Source: Bryobacteraceae bacterium (lineage in GTDB: Bacteria; Acidobacteriota; Terriglobia; Bryobacterales; Bryobacteraceae). Taken from it: 64,000 nucleotides of DNA. Position 1 is the stretch's first letter. The number at the start of each line of letters is the position of its first letter. The DNA lies in NCBI GenBank assembly GCA_026129905.1, contig JAHCHE010000010.1, positions 206,994-270,993 of the forward strand, written 5' to 3'. Positions 46,433-56,267 of the stretch are shown here, one piece after another. Both the position numbers and the translations under genes were made by a program. The notes below the pieces were generated by a model that made no database searches, had not been told where the DNA came from, and saw nothing but the letters and a program-made list of their open reading frames with translations.

Positions 46433-47311
46433 ATGCGGATTTCACGGCGCGATCTGATGTTGGCCGCGATGGGCGCGGGCGCGGCGGCGGGCGCGGACCG
46501 CTACCGACCTGAGCTGGCGGGCCAGGTCTATATTTGGACGCAATACCTACAGAAGGAAAACAAGACTCTCAAGGACGGCCTTGAAGAGATCGTCGGCGGC
46601 ACCCGCGCGGCCGGGTACGACCACGTCGAGCTGATGTACACGTTCTTCACGCCGGAACTGCGCGACCAGACAATTGCGCTTGTCCGGAAACACAAGCTGA
46701 AGGTTCCGATTGTCTATAACGGCGGTCCCATGCACGAGCCGGCGGCGGCGGAGAAGACCATCGCGCAAACGCTGGAACTCGCGGATGTTTTGAAGCCGCT
46801 CGGAACCGGCATTCTCAACGTGAACCCCAATCCTAAACCAGAACGCGCGCGCAAGACGGACGCCGAGTTGAAGACGCAGGCCGAGGCCGTGAACCGGCTG
46901 GGCCAGGAGCTTCAAAAGAAGAACGTGCGGCTGATCCTGCATCATCACGATCCGGAGATGGCCGATAACGCCCGGGAATGGCATCACCTGCTGGAGAACA
47001 CGCAAGCGGGGCTGTGCATCGACACGATGTGGGTCGCTCGCGGGGGCCAGAATCCGATGGCGATCGTCCGCAAGGCCGGGCCGCGGCTGGCGAGCCTGCA
47101 CCTGCGGAACATGCGGAGTGGCGTGTGTACCGAGGCGTTCGGCGACGGCGACATCGATTACCGGGAGCTGGCGGCGTACCTCAAGGGGATGCGCTACGAC
47201 GGCTGGCTGGTGGTGGAGCTGTTCCACGAACCGGGCACGCAGGTGACGCGAACGGTGAAAGAAAACCTGAAGCTGAGCGGCGAGTACGCGCGGAGGATTT
47301 TCGCGGTCTAA
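46433..47311 (+). CDS. Tat-exported sugar isomerase/epimerase-like protein
   Basis: The 292-residue protein starts with a twin-arginine signal (MRISRRDLMLAAMGAGAAAGA). The barrel follows with YDHVELMYTFF, LILHHHDPEMAD and the metal-ligand region AGLCIDTMWVARGG, then SLHLRNMRSG and WLVVELFHEPG. It is a paralogue of the cytoplasmic epimerase encoded divergently next to it. Its export suggests an extracytoplasmic sugar or polyol substrate. The TAA stop shares its last base with the next ATG. Confidence 0.88.
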   Translation: MRISRRDLMLAAMGAGAAAGADRYRPELAGQVYIWTQYLQKENKTLKDGLEEIVGGTRAAGYDHVELMYTFFTPELRDQTIALVRKHKLKVPIVYNGGPMHEPAAAEKTIAQTLELADVLKPLGTGILNVNPNPKPERARKTDAELKTQAEAVNRLGQELQKKNVRLILHHHDPEMADNAREWHHLLENTQAGLCIDTMWVARGGQNPMAIVRKAGPRLASLHLRNMRSGVCTEAFGDGDIDYRELAAYLKGMRYDGWLVVELFHEPGTQVTRTVKENLKLSGEYARRIFAV

Positions 47312-48933
47312 TGCGAACCGGCTTGTGCGCGGCCCTGCTGCTGGCGACCGTCGCCGGCGTAGGCGCACAGCCCCCGGAGATCGCCGGATGTCCCGTATTC
47401 CCGCCCGGCAACATCTGGAGCGCGCCGGTGGACGCCTTGCCGGTGGACAGCCGGTCGGCGGACTACGTGGCGACAATCGGCGCGAACCAGCCGATGCACC
47501 CGGATTTCGGGAGCGGCCTGTACAACGGCGGCCCGATCGGCATTCCCTTCGTCGTGGTGAGCGGGCTGGAGCCCCGGCGCCCGGCGGCCTTTCTTTACGC
47601 GGACGAAAGCGATCCCGGCCCGTATGCGGTTCCGCTGGACGCGCCGATCGAGGGCGGCGCCCATAGCGACGGCGACCGGCACGCGCTGGCGCTCGACAAA
47701 GACAACTGCATTCTGTACGAGCTGTTCGACGCGCGGCCGCAAGCCGACGGAAGCTGGCGCGCGGGCTCGGGGGCGATCTTCGATCTGCGCTCGCACCGGC
47801 TGCGTCCGGACGGGTGGACGTCGGCTGACGCGGCGGGGCTGCCGATACTGCCGGGACTGGTCCGGTTCGAAGAAGTGGCCGAAGGCGAGATCCGGCACGC
47901 GATCCGCTTCACGGCCCGCGAGACCCGTCGCGCATACGTGTGGCCGGGACGGCACTACGCGTCGCGGCTGACGGACGCGCGCTATCCGCCGATGGGGCAG
48001 CGGTTCCGGTTGCGGGCGAATTTCGACATCGCCGGCTTTTCGCCGGAAATCCGGGTGATTCTTGAAGCGCTCAAGAAGTACGGGATGATTCTGGCCGACA
48101 ACGGCTCGCCGTGGTACATTTCCGGCGCTCCCGACGAGCGATGGAACAACGAGCGGTTGCGGGAGCTGCGCCGCCTGCGAGGCTCCGACTTTGAGGCCGT
48201 GGACGTTTCCACGCTGATGCTGGCCGCCGATTCCGGCGCGACCTCCGTCCGCCGCGAGGGTCCCGCGGTGTTGAGCGCGGCGAGCTTTCAGGAAGGGCGC
48301 GTCTCGCCGGGAGAGATCATCAGCATCTTCGGGAATGACATCGGCCCGGCAGCTCCGCTGGCGGCATCGCCGGACGCGGCGGGTCTATTTGGCTCGGAGC
48401 TGGGAGGCGTCCGGGTGCTGTTCGACGGCGACGCCGCGCCGTTGCTGTATGTATCCGCCGGCCAGATCAACGCCGTCGCGCCATATGCGCTGGCCGGGCG
48501 CGAAGTATCGAACATGGACGTGCGGGTTCGCGACATGGTGGTCGCCGGCGCGCGCGTGGCAATCGCCGGCGGGAGTCCGGCCATCTTCGAGCCGGTCCTT
48601 AACGAGGACTACAGCCCGAACGCCGAGGCGAACCCGGCGGCGCGAGGCTCGGTCATTATTCTCTTCGGGACCGGTTTTGGTGAGACCGATCCGGCGGGGA
48701 TCGACGGAAGCCTCAACGCATGGCCCGCGCCGCTCCCGCGAGCGCCGGTGTCGGTACAGATCGACGGCCGCGGCGCGCGGGTGCTGTATGCCGGCGGCGC
48801 CCCATCGTTCGTCAGCGGACTGTTTCAGATCAACGTGGTGGTTCCGGAAACGGCGAGGCCCGGGGCGGCGGCGTTAACCGTCGCGGCCGGACCGTATCTC
48901 ACCTCGCCGTGGCTGCGAGTTGTGGTGCGCTAG
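47311..48933 (+). CDS. secreted protein with C-terminal TIGR03437 domain
   Basis: This 540-residue protein has a signal peptide (GLCAALLLATVAGVGAQ). Residues 25-320 form a domain seen in soil bacteria, with CPVFPPGNIWSAPVDALP, GGAHSDGDRHALALDKDNC and NGSPWYISGAPDERWNNERL (substrate unknown). The last 220 residues are a TIGR03437-like domain with the motifs VSPGEIISIFGNDIGP, LLYVSAGQINAVAPY and FQINVVVPETARPG, a family greatly expanded in Solibacter. Coupled to the exported epimerase by a 1-nt overlap. Confidence 0.87.
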   Translation: MRTGLCAALLLATVAGVGAQPPEIAGCPVFPPGNIWSAPVDALPVDSRSADYVATIGANQPMHPDFGSGLYNGGPIGIPFVVVSGLEPRRPAAFLYADESDPGPYAVPLDAPIEGGAHSDGDRHALALDKDNCILYELFDARPQADGSWRAGSGAIFDLRSHRLRPDGWTSADAAGLPILPGLVRFEEVAEGEIRHAIRFTARETRRAYVWPGRHYASRLTDARYPPMGQRFRLRANFDIAGFSPEIRVILEALKKYGMILADNGSPWYISGAPDERWNNERLRELRRLRGSDFEAVDVSTLMLAADSGATSVRREGPAVLSAASFQEGRVSPGEIISIFGNDIGPAAPLAASPDAAGLFGSELGGVRVLFDGDAAPLLYVSAGQINAVAPYALAGREVSNMDVRVRDMVVAGARVAIAGGSPAIFEPVLNEDYSPNAEANPAARGSVIILFGTGFGETDPAGIDGSLNAWPAPLPRAPVSVQIDGRGARVLYAGGAPSFVSGLFQINVVVPETARPGAAALTVAAGPYLTSPWLRVVVR

Positions 48934-49709
48934 ACTTCGATCGCGCCGCGGAGGTAGAGGACAGCCTGGCCGGCGATGAGGACGCGGTCGCCGCGCAGTT
49001 CGCAGACGAGTTCGCCGCCGCGGGCGGAGACTTGCAGCGCGCGGAATTCGTTCTTGCACTGGCGCTGGGCGTAGAAGGGCACGAGCGTGCAGTGGGCGGA
49101 GCCGGTTACGGGATCCTCGGCAATCCCGTAGCCGGGGGCGAAGAAGCGTGAGACGAAGTCGACTTCGTCGCCGTGGGCGGAGACGATCACGGCGCAGTTC
49201 TCGATGGCCGCCAGCGCGGCCATATTCGGCGTCAGGGCGCGGACCTCGCCTTCGTCGCCATAGACGACCAGGTGATACTTGCCGCGCAGGGTTTCCAGCG
49301 GTTCGCCGCCGAGCGCCTCCAGCAGCCCCGCCGGCGGCTCGCAGGGGACCGGCGGAATCGAAGGGAAGTCCATCGCCAGCAGGGCGCCGTCACGCCGCAC
49401 CGCCAGTTCGCCGCTGCGAGTGTCAAAAGCGAGCACATCCCGATTCGGCCGCAGTTCGTTGAAGATTACAAAGGCCGTCGCGAGAGTGGCGTGGCCGCAC
49501 AGGTCCACTTCGCAGTACGGCGTGAACCACCGCAATCCGTAGCGCTCGCCCGCAGGCACGAAGAAGGCCGTTTCCGAGAGATTGTTTTCCGCGGCGATCG
49601 CCTGCAATTGATGGTCCGGGAGCCATTGCTCGAGGGGACAAACCGCGGCCGGGTTGCCGCCAAAGAGCCGCGAGGTGAAGGCGTCCACCTGGTAGAGCGG
49701 AATGGTCAT
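48930..49709 (-). CDS. PhzF-family isomerase
   Basis: This 259-residue protein has the PhzF fold: PLYQVDAFTSRLFGGNPAAV at the N-terminus, catalytic Glu46 in NNLSETAFF, the first-half motif DLCGHATLATA and the second-half motif AEDPVTGSAHCTLVP. PhzF itself isomerises a phenazine precursor, but most homologues lie outside phenazine loci and act on unknown substrates, as here. It converges on the TIGR03437 gene with a 4-nt overlap of ends. Confidence 0.93.
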   Translation of the reverse strand: MTIPLYQVDAFTSRLFGGNPAAVCPLEQWLPDHQLQAIAAENNLSETAFFVPAGERYGLRWFTPYCEVDLCGHATLATAFVIFNELRPNRDVLAFDTRSGELAVRRDGALLAMDFPSIPPVPCEPPAGLLEALGGEPLETLRGKYHLVVYGDEGEVRALTPNMAALAAIENCAVIVSAHGDEVDFVSRFFAPGYGIAEDPVTGSAHCTLVPFYAQRQCKNEFRALQVSARGGELVCELRGDRVLIAGQAVLYLRGAIEV

Positions 49710-49762
49710 TTCATCCAGTTTAGCTTCCGGACCCCCGATATAATAAAGCGACGCGGCCTCTC

Positions 49763-51355
49763 ATGCGGACCGTTATCACGGGCTTTCTCGCGCAGTCACC
49801 GATCGTCACGCTGTCCGTGATCATTGCCGCGGGCTACCTGATCGGGGAGATCGGGATTTTCGGCTTCCGGCTGGGCGTGGCGGGGGTGCTGTTCGCCGGG
49901 CTGGCGATCGGCGCGCTGTTTCCAGAGCTGGCGCTTCCGAACATCCTGAGCGTGCTCGGCCTGGTGCTGTTCGTGTACACGATGGGACTGCAATCGGGCG
50001 CCGGATTCTTCGCGAACCTCCAGCGGCAAGGGTGGCGCAACAACCAGCTCACGATCGCGACGCTGGTCTGGGGAACGTGCCTGTTGCAGGTCGTGGCGTG
50101 GTGGACGGGGCTGGGCGCGGTGAAAGCCGCAGGTCTGTATACCGGAGCGCTTACCAACACGCCGGCGCTGGCCGCGGTGGTGCAACTGGCGGGCAGCAGC
50201 GTCCCCGCGGAGACGTACAGTCTGGCGTACCCGATGGGCGTCATCGGCGTTCTGCTTTCGTTCCAGGTCGCCATGCGGCTGTGGAAGCCGGCCATCGAGC
50301 CGCCCGAGGAAGGGCGGGAGATCACGACGCGTAATTTCCTGGTGAAAAACCCGGGAATTGCAGGAAAATCGCTGCGCGATCTTGCGGAACTCTATCCGGA
50401 CCCCGGGTTTCAGGTGAGCCGGATTCAACACGAGGGCGCGACCACGGTGGCGGGTCCGGACGCGCAGCTCGCGCTGAACGACCTGCTGGTAGTGGTTGGG
50501 GACGAGCAGGGGCTGCGGCGCGCGCTGGCGATCTTCGGCGCGGCGACCGAAGCGCACATCGAACTGGACCGGACCCGCATCGACTACCGGCGAATGTTCG
50601 TCTCCAATAAGAAGATCGTGGGAGCGCCGATCGGGGAACTGGAGGAGCTGGCGAACCTCGGCGGCACGATCACGCGGATCAAGCGAGGCGACACCGATTT
50701 CATTCCGGCGCCGGACACGACGCTCCAGTTCGGCGACCGGGTGCGGGTGGTGGCGCTGAAAGAGCATCTGCCGGCCGTCGCGAAGCTGATGGGCGATTCG
50801 ATCCGCGGGACGGCGGAGATCAACTTCCTCTCGCTGGGAATCGGCATGGTGTTGGGCGTGCTGGTGGGCGTGATGGCGATCCCGATCCCGGGCTTTGGCA
50901 CATTCCAATTAGGGCTGGCCGGCGGGCCGCTGCTGGTGGCGCTGACGCTCGGCTATCTGCAGAAGACGGGACCATTTCTGTGGACGCTGCCGGCGAGCGC
51001 CAACCTGACCGTGCGGCAGATCGGACTGGCGCTGTTCATGGCGGTGGTGGGTTTGCAGGCCGGCCCCGGCTTCGTGAAAACCTTCCATCAGAACGGGCCT
51101 CTGCTGATGGCGGGCGGAGCGCTGGTGACGGTGGGGACGAGCGTATTCGCGCTCGTGGCGGGTTACTACTATCTGAAGATCCCGTTTGACTCGCTGATCG
51201 GGGTCGTCGCCGGGATCCACACGGAGTCCGCGGCGGTGGCTTACGCCTCGAACCTGACCCGGACCGAACGGCCGGAGACCGGTTTCGCGAGCGTCTACCC
51301 GTCGGCGCTGATCATCAAGGTGGTGGCGGCGCAGTTGCTGATGCGCTTCGGGTGA
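49763..51355 (+). CDS. AAE/YidE-type membrane transporter with two RCK_C domains
   Basis: The 530-residue protein has two homologous membrane blocks of about five helices (residues about 10-175 and 350-530) around a cytoplasmic pair of RCK_C (TrkA-C) domains. These are visible in FQVSRIQHEGATTVAGPDAQ with LLVVVGDE, and ITRIKRGDTDFIPAPDTTL with VRVVALKEH. The sequence GVVAGIHTESAAVAYASNLT near the end is family-typical. This is the aspartate:alanine exchanger/YbjL-YidE group; the substrate is unknown but often an organic anion or amino acid. TATAAT lies at 49739-49744, 18 nt before the ATG. Confidence 0.9.
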   Translation: MRTVITGFLAQSPIVTLSVIIAAGYLIGEIGIFGFRLGVAGVLFAGLAIGALFPELALPNILSVLGLVLFVYTMGLQSGAGFFANLQRQGWRNNQLTIATLVWGTCLLQVVAWWTGLGAVKAAGLYTGALTNTPALAAVVQLAGSSVPAETYSLAYPMGVIGVLLSFQVAMRLWKPAIEPPEEGREITTRNFLVKNPGIAGKSLRDLAELYPDPGFQVSRIQHEGATTVAGPDAQLALNDLLVVVGDEQGLRRALAIFGAATEAHIELDRTRIDYRRMFVSNKKIVGAPIGELEELANLGGTITRIKRGDTDFIPAPDTTLQFGDRVRVVALKEHLPAVAKLMGDSIRGTAEINFLSLGIGMVLGVLVGVMAIPIPGFGTFQLGLAGGPLLVALTLGYLQKTGPFLWTLPASANLTVRQIGLALFMAVVGLQAGPGFVKTFHQNGPLLMAGGALVTVGTSVFALVAGYYYLKIPFDSLIGVVAGIHTESAAVAYASNLTRTERPETGFASVYPSALIIKVVAAQLLMRFG

Positions 51356-51377
51356 GCGCGCGGAGTATCATCTTGGA

Positions 51378-52871
51378 GTGCGCATCGGACGGAGAGATTT
51401 CCTAGGTTCCGCCGCGTTCGGCGCGGTTGGCGCGGCGGGCGCTGCCGGGGACTCCCGGGACGCCGCGATCGCCAAAGCGATGGAAGCCATCACGGCGGCG
51501 ATCCCGAAAGCCGAGGCGGATCCGGAGCGGCCGGTCTGCCACTTCCGCCCGCCGGCGCAGTGGAACAACGACCCGAACGGAACCATTTACTACAAGGGGC
51601 AGCACCACCTTTTCTACCAGCTCAATCCGTATGGCGCCGTGTGGGGAAACATGCACTGGGGGCATGCGCGCTCGCGCGACCTGGTCAACTGGGAGCACTT
51701 GCCGGTGGCGCTGTGGCCGTCGAAGGAAAAGGGCGAGGAGCATGTGTTCTCCGGCGCGGCCATTGCCGGGCCGGACGGACGGCCGCTGCTGTTCTACACC
51801 AGCATCGGCAAGCGCGATCCGGAACAGTGGCTGGCCATGCCCACAGACGACGAACTCATTCGGTGGGAGAAGTATCCGGAAAATCCCGTGGTCAGCGTGA
51901 AGCACCACGGCGGCGTCGATGTGGACGAATGGCGGGACCCGTTCCTGTTTCGCGAGCAGGGCGCGACGTACATGGTCTGCGGCGGCAACTTGCGTCCAAG
52001 CGGCGGGCGCGCCGCGGTGCAGCTCTACCGGGCCACAACCCCGAGTCTTACCGAGTGGAAGCACATGGGGACGGTCTTCGAATACCGGCATCGCGAGACC
52101 CGCAACTTCGAATGCCCGAACCTGTTCCGGCTGGGGGCCAGGTGGGTGTTGCTGGTTTCGCCGCATGCTCCCTGCGAGTACTTCGTAGGCGGCCTGGACC
52201 TCGAGCGCGGGCGGTTCACGCCGGAGACGCACGGCACGCTGGATCCGGGGACTTCCTACGCAAGCAACATCTCCCGCGACGGCCAGGGGCGCACAATTCT
52301 GTGGCTGTGGGGCCGGACGGAGACGAATCCGGAAAAGGCCTGGAACAGCGTGATGACCCTGCCGCGGATCCTTTCGGTGGACGCGGACGGATTCCTGCGG
52401 CAAACGCCGGCGAAGGAATTCGAGTCGCTGCGCGGCGAGGCGCGGAAGCTTGCGGGGATTGCCCTTCGCGATGCGTCCGAGCCGCTCGGCGGAGTCCAGG
52501 GAGATTGCCTCGATATCGAAGCGGAACTGACGCTGGATACGGCGAGGGCCGCGGGGCTGCGGCTGCGGTGTCCGGAGACCGGTAAGCCGGGGATCGAGGT
52601 GAGCTTCAACCGGGAAGGTTTTCTGACGGCGGGGAACGCGAAGATATTCGCCGGGCGGGCCGGGAAGATCGACCTACGCTTGTTCCTGGACAAGCGGGTC
52701 ATCGAAGTGTTCGCGAACGAGGGGACGGCGGCGATCTTCACGACGGTCGAGGGAGCGCCCGGCGCGATGGGAGTCCACGCCTTCGCGACCGGCGGCGCGG
52801 CGCGGATCGAATCGCTGCGGGCATGGCCGCTGAAGCCGGCCCGTTTCAGCCTCGATTCGTTCCGGGCGTGA
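51378..52871 (+). CDS. exported GH32 fructan hydrolase
   Basis: This 497-residue glycoside hydrolase family 32 enzyme has nucleophile Asp65 in QWNNDPNG, transition-state Asp187 in EWRDPFLF and acid/base Glu245 in NFECPNLF. All three catalytic residues are present, followed by the C-terminal beta-sandwich. It starts with a Tat-like signal (RIGRRDFLGSAAFGAVG), so it acts outside the cytoplasm on levan, inulin or sucrose. The start is GTG 51378; TATCAT (51366-51371) lies 6 nt before it, suggesting a leaderless message. Confidence 0.93.
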   Translation: MRIGRRDFLGSAAFGAVGAAGAAGDSRDAAIAKAMEAITAAIPKAEADPERPVCHFRPPAQWNNDPNGTIYYKGQHHLFYQLNPYGAVWGNMHWGHARSRDLVNWEHLPVALWPSKEKGEEHVFSGAAIAGPDGRPLLFYTSIGKRDPEQWLAMPTDDELIRWEKYPENPVVSVKHHGGVDVDEWRDPFLFREQGATYMVCGGNLRPSGGRAAVQLYRATTPSLTEWKHMGTVFEYRHRETRNFECPNLFRLGARWVLLVSPHAPCEYFVGGLDLERGRFTPETHGTLDPGTSYASNISRDGQGRTILWLWGRTETNPEKAWNSVMTLPRILSVDADGFLRQTPAKEFESLRGEARKLAGIALRDASEPLGGVQGDCLDIEAELTLDTARAAGLRLRCPETGKPGIEVSFNREGFLTAGNAKIFAGRAGKIDLRLFLDKRVIEVFANEGTAAIFTTVEGAPGAMGVHAFATGGAARIESLRAWPLKPARFSLDSFRA

Positions 52872-52875
52872 GCGC

Positions 52876-54438
52876 CTACTCGAGCCGCAAGTTGCGCCAG
52901 TAGGCGTTGCCAGGCGCGCGCTCCGGACCGAGCAGCACGCGCTGTATCAGCCGCAACGTCACCCGTTTGCCCGCCGCCGCGGACAGGTCCACTTCCACGG
53001 TCCGCCATTCGCGGCCGGGACCTTTCGCCTCGACAATGGTCGAGAGCGCCTGGTCGTTGTCGCGGTGAACGTCCAGCGCCCAGGCGCGGCCGCCATCGGC
53101 CCCGACTTCGACGATCAGCCGCGGCTTCGGCCCAAGCGCCGCCTCGCGCGTCAGGACAACCCCGCGCACCTCGTCGCGGGGATAGGTGGCGAGCACGTCG
53201 CCATCAAGGTACGTGTTCCCGCGGAGGCCTCGCATCCCGCCGCCCGCGCCGCCGACGCCGGCTCGGAGGAGTCTCCATTCGGGATTCCACCACTGCATCA
53301 GGTCGCCGAGTTGAAACAACTCCGCCGGCTGCGTCTCCGGGCTTTGGACCTTCAGCTCGAGGGAGTCCGCCGTTGCCTTGCCGCCATGGGCGACGATGAA
53401 CTGCCGGCCGATGCGGGCGGTGCGGCGCGCGAGGTCCGTCACGCTCTCATCCACCGGCGGCGTGAGTTCGACGCCGCCCATCGTTCCGCCCTGAATGCGA
53501 TCGCCGAGTCGCTTGACAAGCCCGGACGGGATCCCCTTCATGCCGCGCATGGCGCCCACGACAGCGCCCGCGTTGGCGGCGTTGCAGTCGGCGTCGGAGA
53601 AGTCGGACGCCGCGAAAGCGAGATTGACGGTCCGCAAAAAGTCGCCGCCGCCGAACCAGACCGACAGGGCGACAAGGCCGCCGTTGGCCACCGCGTTGTT
53701 GGTGGCGGGATACTCGACGCGCCAGCGATCCTCGAGGGCGTTGGCGACCTCTTCCGGCGGCGCCCCCCGCTCCGCCATCGCGATCACGAGATCGAGACAC
53801 TGCCGGTAGGGAGAACTGGGGTGGATCAGCCGCGCCGCGCCGCGGACAATCCGCCGCGAGTCGTTCTCGGAAAAGGCCAGGCTGATCATGCCGGCGACGA
53901 AGACGGCGCCGTCGACGCCCTCGGCGTAGCCGTTGACATGCCCGTAGCGGCGCGCGATGGCCGCGGCGAGATTCGGCATCGCGGGGGCGGTCATGCCGTA
54001 AACGTCGGCGCTGAACTGCGGACCGATCGTGAACCAGAGGCGATTGTAACGGGGATGCCCGGTGTCCGGCGCTTTGATTCCGCGGGCCAGCAGCAGCCGC
54101 GCCTGTTCGCTCGATCCCCAGGAGCCCGCGTTGTTCCGCTTCCACTGCTCGCCCAGTTGCTCCGCGGTCATTTCAACTCCGTATTCTTCGAACCCGCGGA
54201 CGGCCACCATCTCGTAGTACCAGTCGTCATCGACCGGGATGGTTTGGAAGCGCGCCGGAATGCGTTCCACCGGGGCGACGGCGGCGGCTTTGTGCTCGAA
54301 CTCGAAGCCCATCAGCGCCCCGGCGATCTGGCCGTACCAGGCGGCGAGGACGCGGTCCTCGTACGCGGTCGCGCTCATCGTGAGGTTCTGGGCAAACAGG
54401 GCAGACACGCCGGCGAAAAGGCAGGCGAAGCGATGCAT
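52876..54438 (-). CDS. secreted ADP-ribosylglycohydrolase-family protein
   Basis: The product is 520 residues. A signal peptide (MHRFACLFAGVSALFAQ) precedes an ADP-ribosyl-GH domain (VLAAWYGQIAGALMGFEFEH, acidic metal-site PVDDDWYYEM, and SDADCNAANAGAVVGAMRG). The last 150 residues form a carbohydrate-binding-like beta-sandwich (RLIVEVGADGGRAWALDV). The secreted location makes removal of ADP-ribose from cell proteins unlikely; the fold is often found in glycan-degrading loci. GGGAGG lies 8 nt upstream of ATG 54438. It converges on the GH32 gene with 4 bp between stops, so both may handle carbohydrates. Confidence 0.87.
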   Translation of the reverse strand: MHRFACLFAGVSALFAQNLTMSATAYEDRVLAAWYGQIAGALMGFEFEHKAAAVAPVERIPARFQTIPVDDDWYYEMVAVRGFEEYGVEMTAEQLGEQWKRNNAGSWGSSEQARLLLARGIKAPDTGHPRYNRLWFTIGPQFSADVYGMTAPAMPNLAAAIARRYGHVNGYAEGVDGAVFVAGMISLAFSENDSRRIVRGAARLIHPSSPYRQCLDLVIAMAERGAPPEEVANALEDRWRVEYPATNNAVANGGLVALSVWFGGGDFLRTVNLAFAASDFSDADCNAANAGAVVGAMRGMKGIPSGLVKRLGDRIQGGTMGGVELTPPVDESVTDLARRTARIGRQFIVAHGGKATADSLELKVQSPETQPAELFQLGDLMQWWNPEWRLLRAGVGGAGGGMRGLRGNTYLDGDVLATYPRDEVRGVVLTREAALGPKPRLIVEVGADGGRAWALDVHRDNDQALSTIVEAKGPGREWRTVEVDLSAAAGKRVTLRLIQRVLLGPERAPGNAYWRNLRLE

Positions 54439-54528
54439 GCGGGGGACCTCCCATGGTCGATGATAGCGGGTGGATTGGTGGCGGCCAGGGGAAGTCGCTC
54501 CCTGGGAGAGCCGGGGAGCGCGCGCCTG

Positions 54529-54557
54529 TTTACGCATCGGCTTTCCGGTGGTATACC
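54529..54557 (+). promoter_or_regulatory. promoter giving a near-leaderless message
   Basis: TTTACG (54529-54534) and TATACC (54552-54557) have a 17-bp spacer. The -10 ends 6 nt before the ATG at 54564, so transcription should start at or next to the start codon. Confidence 0.45.
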
Positions 54558-54563
54558 AGAATT

Positions 54564-56267
54564 ATGGCTCCGAATATCGGGCGCGCTTTCGTCCAGTTGC
54601 TTAGGACGCTGCCGCTGCTGGCCGTTGTCACCGCGGATGCGCAGTTCTCCGGGCTTACTACGACGCAGGACGGCGGCAGTCTGTTCCTCACCAGCGCCCT
54701 CCGGCAGCGCGGCGCCGACCAAAGCCTGGAGCCGAAGATCTTCCGGATCGACGGCAACGGCGCCGCGCTTGTCGTACAGCTTGATGAGAGTGGGGCATTA
54801 TTCCCCTACGGGTCGTCGCTCCACTCCCCGCAGATTTCCGGGGATGGCAGTCTCCTTGTGTATGGGGTGTTCACGGGCTGCGGCTCGGGCAGTTCCTGCT
54901 TCCTGCGGGAGCGCAACTCGGCAATCATTCTGAACACCGTCTCCGGCGAGAAGACCAGCTACTGCGGCAATGTGCGGATCAGCCGCAATGGCCGCTTCAT
55001 GGCTTGGTACGCCTCAAACAATGTCCAGGGGGCGCCTTCGCCCACTTTTGAGCTGATTGATCGCTCATCCTCGACGGCGGTATTTGAAGCCGACATCTAC
55101 CCGGTAGTCGTGTCCATTGCGGCGAACGGGACGACAGTGCTTGTGGATGGATACGGTACTGGTCTCATGCGGCTCATTGAGGGGAAGAACCTCGTGACGC
55201 TCCGAAACGACGCGCGGCGGGCGGTAATTGACGACGCCGCGACCGTGGTCGTGTACGAGACCCTCAACTTTCGGCGACTCTTCGCGATAGATCTGAGTTC
55301 GGGCCGATCCTGGCAAATCGGGCCTGACGATCGGGATTCCTACCAGCCCGTGCTGAGCGCGGACGGCCGGCATCTCCTGTATCTATCCACGCTGGGAGAG
55401 ACGCCGCAGCTATTTGTCAGCCGGGTGGATGGACACGATTGGAGGCAACTAACAGATCGGGGCGATGGAATTGCAGAAGCGACGCTTTCAGACGATGGCG
55501 CCGTCGCTCTGGCGGTATCGGGCGATGGTTCGATTCTGAGAATCGCAGTCGAATCCGGATTGACGACTACTGTCGTCGGGCCGACGCCCGTGGTGGATTA
55601 CATCGAATCGTCCACCCCGGGTTCGCTGACTCGCTTGACAGGCAAGGGACTCGCGGACTCGACCATCGTCATTGAAGGTACGGAGGCGCCGATCGTCAGC
55701 CGCTCCCCAGAGGAGATTTGGTTCCAGATGCCGTGGCAGGCGCCGCTCGGACACAGCATCATCACGAGCCTGAAAGGAGGCGAACCGTACTTCGAGGTTG
55801 TGGTTCCTTTTTGGCTCTCCACTTTTTATCCCCGCGCCCTGGCGCTGGCGCCGCGACTCCCCGGGACCTACTACACTCCCGTTGCCATCCACGTGGATTT
55901 CAAGTCGCTGGTGACTGAGGAGAATCCCGCGCGGCCTGGAGAACTTCTGCACATGTACCTGACCGGCGGCGGACCGGTCACTGTTCCCGTCGCCACGGGA
56001 GAGGCGACCCCGATTGGACCCCTCTCGAGAATCACAACAACGCCGATTTCGGTCATGGCGGACCCGTGGACGGCGATGGAGGTTCCGTTCATCGGACTTG
56101 CGCCGGGCCTGCTGGGCATATGGCAGATGGACTTCTACCTGCCCACCGAATGGTCTCGATCGTGGTTAGGCGTCGATATCTGGTATCGCAGCCCGCCTCC
56201 GGACTCGTATGGCGCCGGGTCCTCTCTGGGAGCCATCCCGATGGCGCCGAGCGCCTCGACGCCTTAA
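54564..56267 (+). CDS. secreted TolB-like beta-propeller protein
   Basis: This 567-residue protein has a signal peptide (LLRTLPLLAVVTADAQ) and repeated PD40/WD40-like blades (SPQISGDGSLLVYGVF, VRISRNGRFMAWYASN, QPVLSADGRHLLYLST, EATLSDDGAVALAVSG). After residue 360 comes a region like the TIGR03437-type C-terminal domains of other proteins here (EEIWFQMPWQAPLGHSIITS and ARPGELLHMYLTGGGPV). It lacks enzymatic motifs and probably binds a partner or ligand on the cell surface. ATG 54564 is chosen for the signal peptide. Confidence 0.8.
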   Translation: MAPNIGRAFVQLLRTLPLLAVVTADAQFSGLTTTQDGGSLFLTSALRQRGADQSLEPKIFRIDGNGAALVVQLDESGALFPYGSSLHSPQISGDGSLLVYGVFTGCGSGSSCFLRERNSAIILNTVSGEKTSYCGNVRISRNGRFMAWYASNNVQGAPSPTFELIDRSSSTAVFEADIYPVVVSIAANGTTVLVDGYGTGLMRLIEGKNLVTLRNDARRAVIDDAATVVVYETLNFRRLFAIDLSSGRSWQIGPDDRDSYQPVLSADGRHLLYLSTLGETPQLFVSRVDGHDWRQLTDRGDGIAEATLSDDGAVALAVSGDGSILRIAVESGLTTTVVGPTPVVDYIESSTPGSLTRLTGKGLADSTIVIEGTEAPIVSRSPEEIWFQMPWQAPLGHSIITSLKGGEPYFEVVVPFWLSTFYPRALALAPRLPGTYYTPVAIHVDFKSLVTEENPARPGELLHMYLTGGGPVTVPVATGEATPIGPLSRITTTPISVMADPWTAMEVPFIGLAPGLLGIWQMDFYLPTEWSRSWLGVDIWYRSPPPDSYGAGSSLGAIPMAPSASTP